Origin: Bog-756 sp963727955
GTDB lineage: Bacteria > Actinomycetota > Acidimicrobiia > Acidimicrobiales > RAAP-2
DNA: 64,000 nucleotides
Reading direction: 5' to 3'
NCBI GenBank assembly: GCA_963727955.1
Contig: CAVSII010000008.1
Coordinates: 1 to 64,000, forward strand
The notes beneath the pieces were generated by a model. It made no database searches. It had not been told where the DNA came from and was given only the letters and a program-made list of their open reading frames with translations. Position 1 is the first letter of the stretch. Each line of letters begins with the position of its first letter. The position numbers and the translations under genes are program-made. This document shows, piece by piece, positions 1-8,791 of this stretch.

Positions 1-487
1 GAGGAACCAACTGGGGCGGTGGGCGTTGACCGAGAGCCAGTGACGGGCTGCCGCCGCTACCGGATCGGCAGTTTCCATGCCCCGGGTCCCCAGGTTGAAG
101 CACTCGTTGAACCCGGCGTCGAAGTGGTAGGCGGAGTGCCTCTCGGCGAACGTGCTGATCGAGGCGGTCCAGACGCCCACGTCCCGGAGAGCGCTCATCC
201 AGCTGTGCCTGGCTGCCGCCGTCTGGAACTGACGGGTCGGCCCCTCGAGAGGGAGGTCGGCGGCGGTCCCGCCGTGATTGACCACCCCGTGGGTTACGGA
301 TGCCGAACTGCCCGGTGGACAGGGCGGTGCGTGACGGAAGACACGGCGTGTCCGATGCATAGACGCTGTCGAAGCGGACGCCCTCGGCGGCCAGGGCGTC
401 CATGTTGGGGCTGGTGGACCGGTGATATCCGTAACACCCGAGGTGGTCGGCCCTCAACGTGTCGATGTCAAAGTAGATGAGGTTCAC
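1..487 (-). pseudogene. Sulfatase, N-terminal part, frameshifted, runs off left edge
   Basis: Reading the minus strand from a GTG at 487 gives a sulfatase start: an N-terminal DIDTLRADHLGCYGY metal-site block, then the active-site motif CLPSR, whose Cys is the residue normally matured to formylglycine, then TALSTGQFGI. Near 300-315 the frame changes by one base and the protein continues as VTHGVVNHGG and onward to the edge, without in-frame stops. The motifs are intact, so this is either a recent pseudogene or a sequence error. The likely activity is sulfate-ester hydrolysis on a glycan or aryl substrate. A second sulfatase-type gene lies divergently at 1052. The C-terminal half is outside the window. 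Confidence 0.7.
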
Positions 488-1051
488 GGAGCCCTTCCCG
501 TCCGAGCCGGCCAGATCGTACCGGCGCCGCCGGTCACCGCGGTGGACACGGACAGGGTGAGCCGCCCGTTGGTCCCGTCGTCACTGGGAGACTGCCGCCG
601 TAAAGAGGCCGGACATGTGGACGGCGGCCCGGTGGTGACCACCATGGTCATCGGGAAGGGGCCGGACCAACGGATGGGCCGTAAAGCCGACGAGAACGAC
701 GTCGGCGGTCACCAGGAGGGCCAGCGGTGCGGCACCGTTCACGAGGTCGATGTTCATCGGTTGGTGGCCGGCGCCTGACTCCCACTCCACGCCGGCGAAC
801 CGGGCTGCTCCCCTCTGCTGGCACTACCAACGATACCACTCTGCGTGGTTAAGAGTGCACGTGCAGTGGGAACTGGCTAACATCCAGTGCGACGAACGGT
901 GGCGTCTCAGGCGAGCTTCTGTCACCGCTGGAGCGAAGGGCAGGGGAATTACGGATACAACGCCTAGTGGGTCGCGGACGTCAGGCCATGCCTGGCGCTC
1001 GGGCGGCTCGACCGATCCCATCAGCCAGACAGCGCGGCGAGGGAGGGCGGC
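488..1051. other. Divergent intergenic region between the two sulfatase-type genes
   Basis: This stretch separates the divergent starts at 487 and 1052. The only reading frame with some protein character is on the minus strand at 581-757 (58 residues from an ATG at 757). It has one hydrophobic segment (GAAPLALLVTADVVLVGF) and resembles the membrane-anchor start of a longer protein that is cut off by a stop. No clear ribosome-binding site precedes it. I see no RNA gene or convincing repeat here. Confidence 0.3.
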
Positions 1052-2418
1052 ATGAACCTGGTCATCTGTTCGCTCGACACTCTCCGGGCCGACCGCTTGA
1101 GCTGCCTCGGACACGGTCGGGGGCCGACTCCCCAATCTCGACCGGATCGCATCGGAGGGCGCCCTGTTCTCCCGGGCGTTCGCCACCGACATCCCGACCC
1201 AGCCGTCACATACCGCCCTGTTCACCGGACAGTTCGGTATCAACACCGGCATCGTCAGTCACTTCCATCCGCGGCCAAAGTCCCCCTGGACGAGTCCACC
1301 GTGTGGCTCCCCTCGCTGCTGCGCCGCCAGGGCTACACCACCGGGGCGGTCGACCACCTGTTCGCCATGAAGGACTGGTTCATCAGGGGCTACGACGACT
1401 ACATGCCCCCTGCCTGGGTGATCCCGGTCCTCCGGATCGGTGATCAACGACATCGGGTTCCCGTGGATCACCGACCACGCCGACGAGGACTTCCTCCTGT
1501 TCTTGCACTTCTGGGACGCCCACATCCCCTATGTCCCCCCGTCCCCGTTCAAGGAGCTGTTCTCCCACCGGTCGGCCGGGCGGATCAACCCTACATCACC
1601 GACAAGTTGGAAGGACGGCCGAGCTATCCCCTGTTCAAGCAGAACCTGTACGACTTCCTGGAGTCGATGCCCAACCTGGACTACATCGCCGATCTCTACG
1701 ACGACGAAGCGGCCTACCTCGACTTCGAGATAGGTCGGCTCTTCGCCCACCTGGGTGAGTGCGGTCTGTTGGAAGACACCATGGTGGTCCTGTTCGGAGA
1801 CCACGGCGAGAACATGACCGAGCATGATTCGTGGTTCGATCGGGCCGGCCTCTACGACTCGGTGGTCCATGTCCCGCTCATCCTGTGGGCACCGGGACGG
1901 ATCGCCGCGGTCGAATCGTCGGCCATGGTCGCCCTGGTCGATGTGATGCCCACCGTCCTCGAGGTCCTGGGCCAGCCGCCGGCCGGGGCCATCAACGGTC
2001 GATCGCTCATGCCTCTGATCGAGGTGAGGTCGGCACCCATCGTGAGGCGGTCATGCTCAGCGAGTCCACCTGGAATGCCGCTCGTGCCGTCCGGACGCCC
2101 GAGTGGAAGCTGATCACGTACCTGCAGTGCACCATTTACGGGCGCCAGGGAGTGGAGCTTTACGACCTGGCCGACGATCCGGAGGAGCAGGTCAACGTGG
2201 CCGGGCTCCATCCCCAGGTGGTGGACGACCTGACCGCCCGTCTCCACCATTGGGTCGGCGCCCAGTTGGGCGGACGGCCCGACCCGATGCTTTCGGTCAT
2301 CGATGCCGGACTGCCGGCGGTGGCCCGGCTCAACGAGGTGGTGTGCGGACTGGCCCGCCCCCGTCAGGATGCTCCCGCCCCCGTGTCGGTCGCTGCGGGG
2401 GCCGCCGGCCCGGGGTGA
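1052..2418 (+). pseudogene. Sulfatase-like alkaline-phosphatase-superfamily protein, several frameshifts, Thr at nucleophile position
   Basis: The ATG at 1052 follows a purine-rich site (GGGAGGGCGGC) and opens with SLDTLRADRLSCLGH. The product is then spread over three frames with at least five switches (near 1125, 1270, 1440, 1590 and 2030), again without in-frame stops. Family blocks are readable: LDRIASEGALFSRAFATD, the nucleophile region PTQPSHTALFTGQFG, FGDHGEN, and the C-terminal YDLADDPEEQVNVAG. The nucleophile block has Thr where formylglycine sulfatases have Cys or Ser, so hydrolysis of a phosphate or phosphonate ester, or loss of activity, is as likely as sulfatase activity. The number of shifts suggests decay or a poor-quality stretch. 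Confidence 0.7.
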
Positions 2419-2450
2419 GAGCTCGGCGCGAGGTCAACGGGGCTCCTCCG

Positions 2451-3269
2451 TCAATTCGGCAATTGTGCGCAGAGGCCCCGCGGATCTCCGTCGTCGTCTT
2501 CGATGACGGTCACCACCCCGAATCCGGCCTCACCCATCACCCGGGTGACCCGGGAGATCTGGTCGTCGCCCACCTCCACCAGAAGCCAGCCTCCCCTCCG
2601 CAGCCAGCGCGGGCTCCGCTGGACGGCCCGGGTCAGCAGGGTGAGACCGGCGCTGCCTCCGTCCAGAGCCAACCGGGGTTCGAAGTGCCGGACGTCGCGG
2701 GGCAGGAGATGCATGGCGTCGCTGGGCACGTAGGGAAGGACGCCGGTCATGACGTCGACACGCAGAGCCAGGTCGGCCGGTAGAGGCAGGTCGAGATCGC
2801 CTTGGTAGACGGCCATCCCGTTGCGCCGGGCACAGTGCACGGCGGTTGCGTCGATCTCCGTGGCCACCACCTCCGCCGCGGGGTGGGCGACCTGCATGAC
2901 AGCGGCCAGGGCCCCGGATCCTGTGCACAGGTCGACGGCCACGCCCGCCTCCGGCAACAGCTGAGCCGCCCGACGGGCCAGCGGTTCCGATTGCCAACGG
3001 GGCACATAGACGCCGGGGGCCACCATGATCTCGAGCCCGCAGAACGTGACTCTCCCTGTGATCCAGGCCAGTGGTTCCCCCGACAGCCGTCGTTCCCGCA
3101 TGAGGCCCAGTTCGGCGTCGTCGTGGGCGGCATCGATGAGTTCGGTGGCCTCCTCCAGGGCTGCCACACAACCGGCAGCTTCGAGGGCGCGGGTGAGGGA
3201 CGACAGATCGAGGGCGGCGCCATCGTCACGGTGAGGTGAGGTCGACGCCGAGGACCCGGACAGAGTCAC
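2451..3269 (-). CDS. PrmC/HemK-like SAM methyltransferase, divergent active-site motif
   Basis: About 272 residues. The fold is that of protein-(glutamine-N5) methyltransferases: an N-terminal helical part (RERRLSGEPLAWITGRVTF), then a Rossmann domain with the SAM loop VDLCTGSGALAA and the acidic VVATEIDATAV. The NPPY motif that holds the substrate glutamine in PrmC is replaced by GVLPYVPS, so it may act on another substrate. The GTG start at 3269 overlaps the stop of the upstream glycosidase (GTGA), which indicates translational coupling and excludes the longer 5' extensions. This is not the usual prfA-linked copy; a release-factor gene is not in the window. Confidence 0.8.
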   Translation of the reverse strand: MTLSGSSASTSPHRDDGAALDLSSLTRALEAAGCVAALEEATELIDAAHDDAELGLMRERRLSGEPLAWITGRVTFCGLEIMVAPGVYVPRWQSEPLARRAAQLLPEAGVAVDLCTGSGALAAVMQVAHPAAEVVATEIDATAVHCARRNGMAVYQGDLDLPLPADLALRVDVMTGVLPYVPSDAMHLLPRDVRHFEPRLALDGGSAGLTLLTRAVQRSPRWLRRGGWLLVEVGDDQISRVTRVMGEAGFGVVTVIEDDDGDPRGLCAQLPN

Positions 3270-4468
3270 GTCGAATCGGCTGCCAGGCGGTTTGACCGAG
3301 CCACCCTCCCGTACCAGGCCGCACTGGGCTTGGCCGTTCGGACGAAGGTCTTCCGGTCCACCGCATGGAGACCGAGCTTCGGGCCATACCCCATGTTCCA
3401 TTCGAAATTATCGAGGAGGCTCCACACGAAGAAGCCACGGACATCGATACCCTCGGTCACGCACCGGTGGACGTCGTGCAGCACAGAGTCCAGATACCGG
3501 ATGCGCTCGACGTCGTCCTCGGTGGCGATCCCGCTCTCCGTGAGGAGCACGGGGACCCCGGTAAAGGCCGCCGTGCGCCGGGCGCAGTGTGCGACTGCTC
3601 CGGGCCAGTTCTCTGTTCCCATCTGCGTCTGGGCCACCGACGGGTCGTCGGCCACGAGACCCTCCGGACCGAAATGCATCCGGGTGTAGGCCTGCACGCC
3701 GACGAAGTCGTCTCCTCCGGTGGCCCGGAGGAAGGTGTCCTCCAGAATGTCCTCCGCCATGTCGCGGGTAGCCTCCCCTCCCTCGTCGGCCACGATCTCC
3801 GCCATGGAAAGGGTGAGGCCGACCGGATAGGCGCCGGGTCCCGAACGGAGTGCCTCCACGGCCAACCGGTGGGCACGCACCATGGCCTTGTTGACGGCCA
3901 GGTGCCGACCCAGGTCGTCCTTCACCCCCGGTGGGTAGTCGCCGACGGTGTAGCCCATGGCCCCTATGACGTTGGGTTCGTTGATGGTGCAGCCCCAACC
4001 GATCAGGTCGCCCAGATGGGCCCCCGCCCGCTCCACAAAGCGGGCAAACATCTCAGGAGCCTCGGGTGCTTCGAACCCCCCTTTCCTGGCCAACCACGAG
4101 GGAATAGTGAAGTGGTGGAAAGTCACCACCGGGACGATGCCCCGCTCGTGACACCCGGCACAGATCCGTCGGTAATGGTCCAACGCCGCCAGCGAAAACT
4201 CGCCCTCGACCGGTTCGATGCGGCTCCATTCGAGCGAGAAGCGGTAAGCGCCGAGGCCCATGTCGGCCACCAGGTCGAGATCCTCGGGCCACCGGTGGAA
4301 CGAGTCACACCCATCCCCACTCGACTCGGCACAGCGTGAATCGGGGGCGTGCTCGAAGTCCCACCAGTCGTTGTTGGTATTGCCTCCCTCGATCTGGTGA
4401 GCGGAGCCGGCCGCCCCCCACAGGAACTCTCGGTCGAAGTCGAGATCGTGATCGTCGCCGGGGCTCAT
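3266..4468 (-). CDS. GH1 family beta-glycosidase
   Basis: 400 residues, full length for glycoside hydrolase family 1, a retaining TIM-barrel enzyme cutting beta-glucosides or beta-galactosides. The N-terminal FLWGAAGSAHQIEG signature is present. The acid/base Glu sits in TINEPN (about residue 164) and the nucleophile Glu in LLTESG (about 311), where most family members have TENG. The C-terminal SLLDNFEWNMGY block that lines the sugar site is also kept. There is no signal peptide, so it should act in the cytoplasm on imported oligosaccharides. It is translationally coupled to the downstream PrmC-like methyltransferase. Exact substrate cannot be told from sequence. Confidence 0.93.
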   Translation of the reverse strand: MSPGDDHDLDFDREFLWGAAGSAHQIEGGNTNNDWWDFEHAPDSRCAESSGDGCDSFHRWPEDLDLVADMGLGAYRFSLEWSRIEPVEGEFSLAALDHYRRICAGCHERGIVPVVTFHHFTIPSWLARKGGFEAPEAPEMFARFVERAGAHLGDLIGWGCTINEPNVIGAMGYTVGDYPPGVKDDLGRHLAVNKAMVRAHRLAVEALRSGPGAYPVGLTLSMAEIVADEGGEATRDMAEDILEDTFLRATGGDDFVGVQAYTRMHFGPEGLVADDPSVAQTQMGTENWPGAVAHCARRTAAFTGVPVLLTESGIATEDDVERIRYLDSVLHDVHRCVTEGIDVRGFFVWSLLDNFEWNMGYGPKLGLHAVDRKTFVRTAKPSAAWYGRVARSNRLAADST

Positions 4469-4776
4469 CTCCCGTCACCGTACCGACAACCGGTCGGCCA
4501 TGCCGGTCGGGCACGGCGTCAGCATCGGTTTGGCCGCCACCAAGGGTGGTGGACCGCCGTCGCCGGAGACCGCCCAACGGGCGCCAGGCCCGGGGTGAGT
4601 GTGTGGATCATCGTCACCCGGGCCTGGCACTCCTAGAAATCGGCAGTACCAGCAGCGATCTTGAGGACGAGGGACCCCTCCCGACAGCGTTTTTTGGACT
4701 TTCTCTCAAGTCTCATCCCCGGCTGGTCGTTCTCACGGAGAGGGCGGCGGCGCGTTGCCGTTTCAGGGGAGATGAG

Positions 4777-5010
4777 ATGCACCGAGAAGACAACAAAGAC
4801 GCTACCCAGGCCACTCGGCGGGCGATGGTCACTGCGGCCGAGGCCCTCATCGCCGCCAAGGACCGGGCCATCACCCCACCCGACGGCCTTGTCTCGCGCT
4901 CAGGAGGCCACGTCAGTGTGTTCTGCGCCACCTGCCAACGGTGGATCGACTGCTATGACGAAATTGCGCCGGAGACGGCCCACGAGCGCCATCGCGCCCT
5001 GCTCCATTAA
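4777..5010 (+). CDS. Small conserved-looking protein with a CxxC pair
   Basis: 77 residues from an ATG at 4777, preceded by a GGGGAGA ribosome site. A longer frame upstream is unlikely because its first part is Arg-rich and has no good start. The N-terminal half is helical (RRAMVTAAEALIAAKDRAI). The C-terminal half carries CATCQRWIDC, three cysteines that could bind a metal or form a disulfide. It ends tail to tail with the next gene, overlapping by four bases. I do not recognise the family. Confidence 0.5.
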   Translation: MHREDNKDATQATRRAMVTAAEALIAAKDRAITPPDGLVSRSGGHVSVFCATCQRWIDCYDEIAPETAHERHRALLH

Positions 5011-5705
5011 GCGTCAGCGGCCGGCCGCTCGGATCGACCTCGGTCCGTCTCGTCCATCTTGAGCAGTACGGCCAAGCGAAACGAGGTCAACTGCTCCTCG
5101 CACGCAGCGATGTCTCGCGCCAGCTCTTCGAGCTCGGGCACGCCCCCGGGAAAGAGGTCGGCGCGGGCCCCACGCTTGGCCCGCTGGCTCATCACGTCCC
5201 ACGCCGCCGGGGTCCCGTCGTCGGCGGTCAACGACCACGCGCTGTGGATCGCCTCATTACGGCGCCGCCGGTACTTGTTGGCGCTCCGTCGCCAGCTCCT
5301 GAAGGTGGCCAGTTCCTCGGTTGTGGTCTCTCCGTAGGCGACCAGCAGAGACTCGATGGTCTCCCAGACATTCTCTACCCGCTGCCCGGCCACCACTGCC
5401 CGAGCCAGTGTCTCGTCGCGGCTCCCGACCAATCCCATCAGCACGATGCCCGATGCGATCTCGATGAGCGACCAGTTGGCGGCGATCCGACCCAGCGCCC
5501 GGTGGAGAACGTCCTCCTCGGCGGCGCCGGCGCGCTCACCTGACTCGGGTGCGCTCGACCGTCTCTTGCCAGAAAAACGAAGGATCCGCCCATCGCCAGT
5601 AAAGGGCAGCATGCTCCGCATCTGCCGCCTCATGGACGTGCCCTCCACGGGGATGGTGGCCTCATGCCTGTCCTGTTCTGGCTGAGACGGCACCACCACA
5701 CCCAT
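5007..5705 (-). CDS. Hypothetical protein, helical, unknown function
   Basis: 232 residues from the first start, although the true start could be one of the internal Met residues near residue 25-32. The middle (about 60-200) is predicted helical and rather polar, with the blocks RIAANWSLIEIASGIVLMG and RRSANKYRRRRNEAIHSAW. The second resembles the conserved Arg/His segment of proteins that follow the life of an RNA or a nucleotide substrate, but I cannot assign a family. There is no signal peptide. It converges with the 77-residue gene at 4777 and has no obvious operon partner. Confidence 0.6.
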   Translation of the reverse strand: MGVVVPSQPEQDRHEATIPVEGTSMRRQMRSMLPFTGDGRILRFSGKRRSSAPESGERAGAAEEDVLHRALGRIAANWSLIEIASGIVLMGLVGSRDETLARAVVAGQRVENVWETIESLLVAYGETTTEELATFRSWRRSANKYRRRRNEAIHSAWSLTADDGTPAAWDVMSQRAKRGARADLFPGGVPELEELARDIAACEEQLTSFRLAVLLKMDETDRGRSERPAADA

Positions 5706-6191
5706 GGTGAAGTGGACTCTGGTGTTGCCGTGGCTGGTCGATCCCCAGAACCTAGTGGTTGGCGGACGGGCCGGCCTCGGCCAGTAGGACCGAAGCGCTG
5801 GCCGCCTCCTGTCGCCCGGTAAATGACCCGCTGGTGCGAGAGCGGCGCCCCGTCCGGGCCGCCTGGGCCAGCTGAGCCAGGCCCAGTACGCCGACCGCCG
5901 GCTTCGGACGACTGGGATCGAGGAGGGTGGCGGCGCTCACTGGGCGGACGGCCGGACCGGGGCTGTCGGGCGATGGCCGTGTACGCGCTCTGTGTCCCAC
6001 AGTGCTCACCTTACCCATCGCCGGTGGGATGGATACCGTGGCTGCGGCCCTGGTCGATGACCGGAGGAATTGTGGCGGCGCCACTTGATTGACGTGGTCG
6101 TCGTCGACTGGGAAGCTTTGACCGGTGGGTTGGGTCCTGCGGTGGAGTCGATTGCCGGACCGGGGCAGGTCCACTGTGGACTGGGAGGGCA
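5706..6191. other. Intergenic region with one doubtful minus-strand frame
   Basis: A minus-strand frame from an ATG at 6018 to 5752 would encode 88 residues (start MGKVSTVGHRARTRPS, then an Ala-rich helix around LGLAQLAQAARTG). No good ribosome-binding site precedes it and composition is not distinctive, so I rate it as a possible small gene only. The right end of the stretch leads into the promoter of the secreted protein at 6241. Confidence 0.25.
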
Positions 6192-6232
6192 TTGACACTT
6201 CAACCGTGAAGTGAAATGTATAGACAAGGGGG
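6192..6232 (+). promoter_or_regulatory. Promoter with a perfect dyad operator and ribosome site for the secreted protein
   Basis: A consensus -35 TTGACA lies at 6192-6197. A perfect inverted repeat, CACTTCA-ACCG-TGAAGTG, spans 6196-6213, overlapping the -35 and the spacer. Candidate -10 boxes are AATGTA at 6215 (17-bp spacing) or TATAGA at 6219 (21-bp spacing). AAGGGGG at 6226-6232 is the ribosome site for the ATG at 6241. The dyad position suggests repression by a dimeric regulator not seen nearby. The short leader is odd. Confidence 0.45.
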
Positions 6233-6240
6233 TCTTGTCC

Positions 6241-6777
6241 ATGAGAATGCGCCTAGTTTCAGCTCTGGTGGTCGTGGCTGCAATTGTTCCCGTCTCGGCC
6301 ACGTTGGCAGCAGGTCCAGCGGCAGCAGCCAAGGCGAAGCCGTCCATAACGTGCACGATCACGGGTACGGCGACGATCTCACCAGGGGTCAGTAACACCC
6401 CTGCCAAGCAAACTCTCACCGTCACCACCAGCTTGTCCGGCTGCACCCACAGCAGCGTTGCCGGCATCACAAGCAGTGGGTCGAACACGACCGTATCAAC
6501 CGGAAAGAAACCGGAGACCTGCGCCTCCCTCGCCACGAAGAGCAAGCCGGTGAAGACGGTGAACACCATTGACTGGAACAATGGCGACACATCGGTCGAT
6601 AGCTACTCGACAACCCTCGACGCAGGCAGCGCCACCGTCAAGGGAAAGATCACCAGTGGCACATTCGACAAAGGCAAAGTCGCCGCATCGGTGACCTACA
6701 CGCCCGGTGCAGGTCAGAATTGCGTTTCGGTAGCCCTGACCAGTGCCACTCTGTCGGGCACCTACACGATCTCGTAA
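6241..6777 (+). CDS. Secreted Ser/Thr-rich protein, unknown function
   Basis: 178 residues. The ATG at 6241 is chosen because AAGGGGG lies just upstream and a Sec signal peptide starts there: MRMR, then a hydrophobic core, then an AAGPAAAAKA cleavage region. The mature part (about 150 residues) is rich in Thr, Ser, Gly and Lys, with three to four cysteines (ITCTITG, LSGCTH, ETCASL, QNCVSV) that could form disulfides, and a beta-rich pattern. It looks like the small exported single-domain proteins common in Acidimicrobiia-type genomes. The operator-like dyad upstream suggests regulated expression. Function unknown. Confidence 0.75.
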   Translation: MRMRLVSALVVVAAIVPVSATLAAGPAAAAKAKPSITCTITGTATISPGVSNTPAKQTLTVTTSLSGCTHSSVAGITSSGSNTTVSTGKKPETCASLATKSKPVKTVNTIDWNNGDTSVDSYSTTLDAGSATVKGKITSGTFDKGKVAASVTYTPGAGQNCVSVALTSATLSGTYTIS

Positions 6778-6861
6778 TTCGACCCCTGCACGAATCCGTA
6801 GATGGGAAAGGGGCAACGGCGACGCCTGTGCCCGTTCGGCCCGGAGGGTCTCGCCTTCCAA

Positions 6862-6978
6862 CAGAATCCACAATTCTGACGATGGCGGTCGTGTTACCGA
6901 CCGAGGCAGGATGGGTGAGGGGGGACAACCTGCCGACAACACGACGGACCCCGGCGAGCGTCCGGGGTGCCGTCGTGT
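6862..6978 (-). repeat. Dispersed repeat R2, copy 1 (hairpin plus palindrome)
   Basis: On the minus strand this copy begins with a stem-loop (6978-6939), continues through about 75 bases and ends in the palindrome CAGAAT-TGTGG-ATTCTG. The second copy, in plus orientation at 10129-10248, has the same order of parts. The last 27 bases differ at one position only. Two copies of the same arrangement in one accessory region suggest a small mobile or regulatory module, not chance. Confidence 0.6.
6939..6978 (+). terminator. Strong stem-loop downstream of the secreted protein gene
   Basis: ACACGACGGACCCCGG pairs with CCGGGGTGCCGTCGTGT around a CGAGCGT-type loop, giving a 16-bp stem with one bulged base. 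It lies 160 bases past the stop at 6777. There is no long T-tract, as is usual in high-GC actinobacteria, so it may serve as terminator or mRNA stabiliser. It is also part of repeat R2. Confidence 0.5.
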
Positions 6979-7394
6979 TAAGCCGGTCGGCCGTAGCAAA
7001 GACGGTGGTGTCGACCAGGCGCTCGGCCGTGGCCGAGAGGCGCTTCAGGTCGAAGGGCAGTCGTTGCCCGACGTTGGTCGATCGTGATGACGTGTTGGCC
7101 GTCACACCCTGCCACGAAGGAAGCCCGACGGGATCGATCGAACGGGCACTCAGCACCGCTGCAATCGTCGAGTCGTACTTGGCCATGGCCTTTTCGTAGC
7201 TGACGTCGACGACGTTCTCATCACGGGGACGCTTCGCCGGGCCGAGGGCATCTCTTCCCACCGCACGAGCCGGGTATCGGCCCCGACCTCGTAGTGGGAG
7301 GTCCGTGAGTGACTGGGCGCAACGTTCCTCACCCGCATCTCCCGTCGGTATGAGTCGAGGAAGCTCGTCCGATGACGCCCAAAGGACGGAGTGC

Positions 7395-7628
7395 TCAGTC
7401 CGCCCCTTCTTCTTCGATTTGGTCTTCTGGCGGCCCGGGATAAGGAGGCTGCTTCACGCCGCCGTACCCAGTTCCGGGGAGCCCATCGGTGGGATGCCGA
7501 GTGGCGTCGAGAACCCGTTCGCACTCCTCCATCGTCTCTGGGTCGCCCCCGTCCTCGGCATGGGCATCGAAATAGTCGCGGGCCTCGCCAACGGTCGGTA
7601 ACCGCTTCTCACGCTGCCAAATGGTCAT
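7395..7628 (-). CDS. Small acidic hypothetical protein
   Basis: 77 residues from an ATG at 7628, starting MTIWQREKRLPTVGEARDYF and ending in an acidic tail (EDQIEEEGAD). The central segment PETMEECERVLDATRHPTDG looks like genuine coding sequence. The family is unknown to me. It sits in the accessory patch, upstream on the minus strand of the repeat and hairpin region, and may be the last of a set of small minus-strand genes with those at 7868 and 8087. No membrane segment or signal peptide is seen. Confidence 0.5.
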   Translation of the reverse strand: MTIWQREKRLPTVGEARDYFDAHAEDGGDPETMEECERVLDATRHPTDGLPGTGYGGVKQPPYPGPPEDQIEEEGAD

Positions 7629-7867
7629 GCCCGGCCACCGTAGCCCCAGAAGTCCGCCTGGTCACTGGCACTCCACCCAGGACTACCGGTGTGCCCCCGT
7701 GCTGGCTCGGCCGGGGGTTAGGCGCCGGGAGGTCGCCTATTCCACCGAACTCTGCGGATCGTTAGACGGCCAGCCGGCGCTTCACCTTGTCGATGTTGGC
7801 ACAGCTCTTCCACCCCACAGGTGGGGGCGTCAGGAGGGAGGCCTGCCTCAGCGGCACGACGGGTTGC

Positions 7868-8077
7868 TCAGCGGCACGACGGCCCTCCCCGGCTGGTCAT
7901 GGCTTCCTCGGCATGCTCGTCGCAAGCATCCACTTCCCACTGTTTGCCTTTCCCGTCGACGAAGGTGCTGTGACGGGTCACAGGATCGGGGCAGTGCCTG
8001 GCGTGACCCACGCCGTTGTGGACGAACCGGAAGCATTGGCCGGGCTGGACGCTGAAGGCTTCGGCGTAGTGAGCCAC
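7868..8077 (-). CDS. Small Cys/His protein, paralogue of the broken gene at 9297
   Basis: 69 residues from a GTG at 8077. The core, CFRFVHNGVGHARHCPDPV followed by HSTFVDGKGKQWEVDACDEHAEE, has spaced Cys and His residues (C, H, H, HC, C, H) that could bind zinc. The family is not known to me. A frameshifted copy of the same protein lies at 9297-9477, on the other side of the tRNA-Pro gene, so this is a local duplication. It follows the 8087-8341 gene by nine bases and is probably cotranscribed with it. Confidence 0.6.
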   Translation of the reverse strand: MAHYAEAFSVQPGQCFRFVHNGVGHARHCPDPVTRHSTFVDGKGKQWEVDACDEHAEEAMTSRGGPSCR

Positions 8078-8086
8078 TGACCGACC

Positions 8087-8341
8087 TTACCGGTCGCCCA
8101 GTTCTGCGAGCCGTCTGGGGTACTCGGGACTCTCTCGGGCGTGCCACATGACACACAGGCTCCACAGATCCGCCGACCCGGCACCGGAGAAGACGGCTTC
8201 CGCACAGAGTACGGAGCGCCACTCCTGGTGGGTTGCTTCAACGTCCACTACTGAGTCCTCCAGCTCGACGTCCCCACGGTGCCCGGGGAAAATGTGGACC
8301 CTCGCTGGTGCACCCTCACGGGGAGAATTTGAGAGCGACAC
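8087..8341 (-). CDS. Small hypothetical protein upstream of the Cys/His protein
   Basis: 84 residues from a GTG at 8341. The frame has plausible coding character: an acidic N-terminal half (GDVELEDSVVDVEATHQEW) and a helical middle (SVLCAEAVFSGAGSADLWSL). It is separated by nine bases from the 7868 gene, which suggests a two-gene unit. The arrangement resembles the broken pair at 9077-9477, although this protein itself is not a match to the 9077 gene. Function unknown. Confidence 0.45.
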   Translation of the reverse strand: MSLSNSPREGAPARVHIFPGHRGDVELEDSVVDVEATHQEWRSVLCAEAVFSGAGSADLWSLCVMWHARESPEYPRRLAELGDR

Positions 8342-8791
8342 CAGGGCGAAGGCAGGTCCCGCCGCGGAGAACTGCGAGCCTGAGGCCGCCTTTGTTCAGG
8401 CCGGGCCGGAAGTAGATGGCGAAACCCGCTCAACCGGGCCTGACATGAGAATTCCACCAGCCAAACGTTTGTTTTAGGGTGATTCGGGCATTGCTACGGT
8501 CGCAGGTACCTGGCTCGCGGTCACGGGGACGTTGGCGGAAGGTGGCCCGGCCGGGTACTTGCTCTCGAACTGGCCATCATCGAACGGCAAAGGGCTGCGT
8601 GAACTCATTCCCGAGTAGTTCGCCTCCGCTCCCCACTCGTCCCCATCTTTCCCTGAACGGCGGACAGACAGCGGGCCGCGCAATGCCGATGCACATGGCT
8701 CGTGACCAGAAGTAGCAATGAGGCATCCTCCAAGTCAGATGTCACCGGTTGTGACCTGCGCCCGGTAGCTTCTGATCCTTCCCTTCGTGGT
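8342..8791. other. Intergenic region before the tRNA-Pro gene
   Basis: I see no convincing gene. Short frames on both strands (for example minus 8474-8683) lack ribosome sites and do not resemble a domain. The last part lies downstream of the minus-strand tRNA and should hold its transcription end. No T-tract terminator is evident. Confidence 0.4.

Larger units (their letters stand above)
6778..7394. other. Non-coding accessory stretch holding a hairpin and a dispersed repeat
   Basis: No frame here is convincing. A minus-strand frame (7261 to about 6990) has some helical character (DLKRLSATAERLVDTTVFATADRL) but runs into the hairpin and repeat without its own end, so it may be a gene remnant. 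The stretch holds the hairpin at 6939-6978 and a repeat copy at 6862-6978, described separately. Confidence 0.4.

Noticed and set aside
6939..6978. Integron attC site
   Set aside because: The stem lacks the spaced core sites and bulged bases of attC, and no integron integrase is present.
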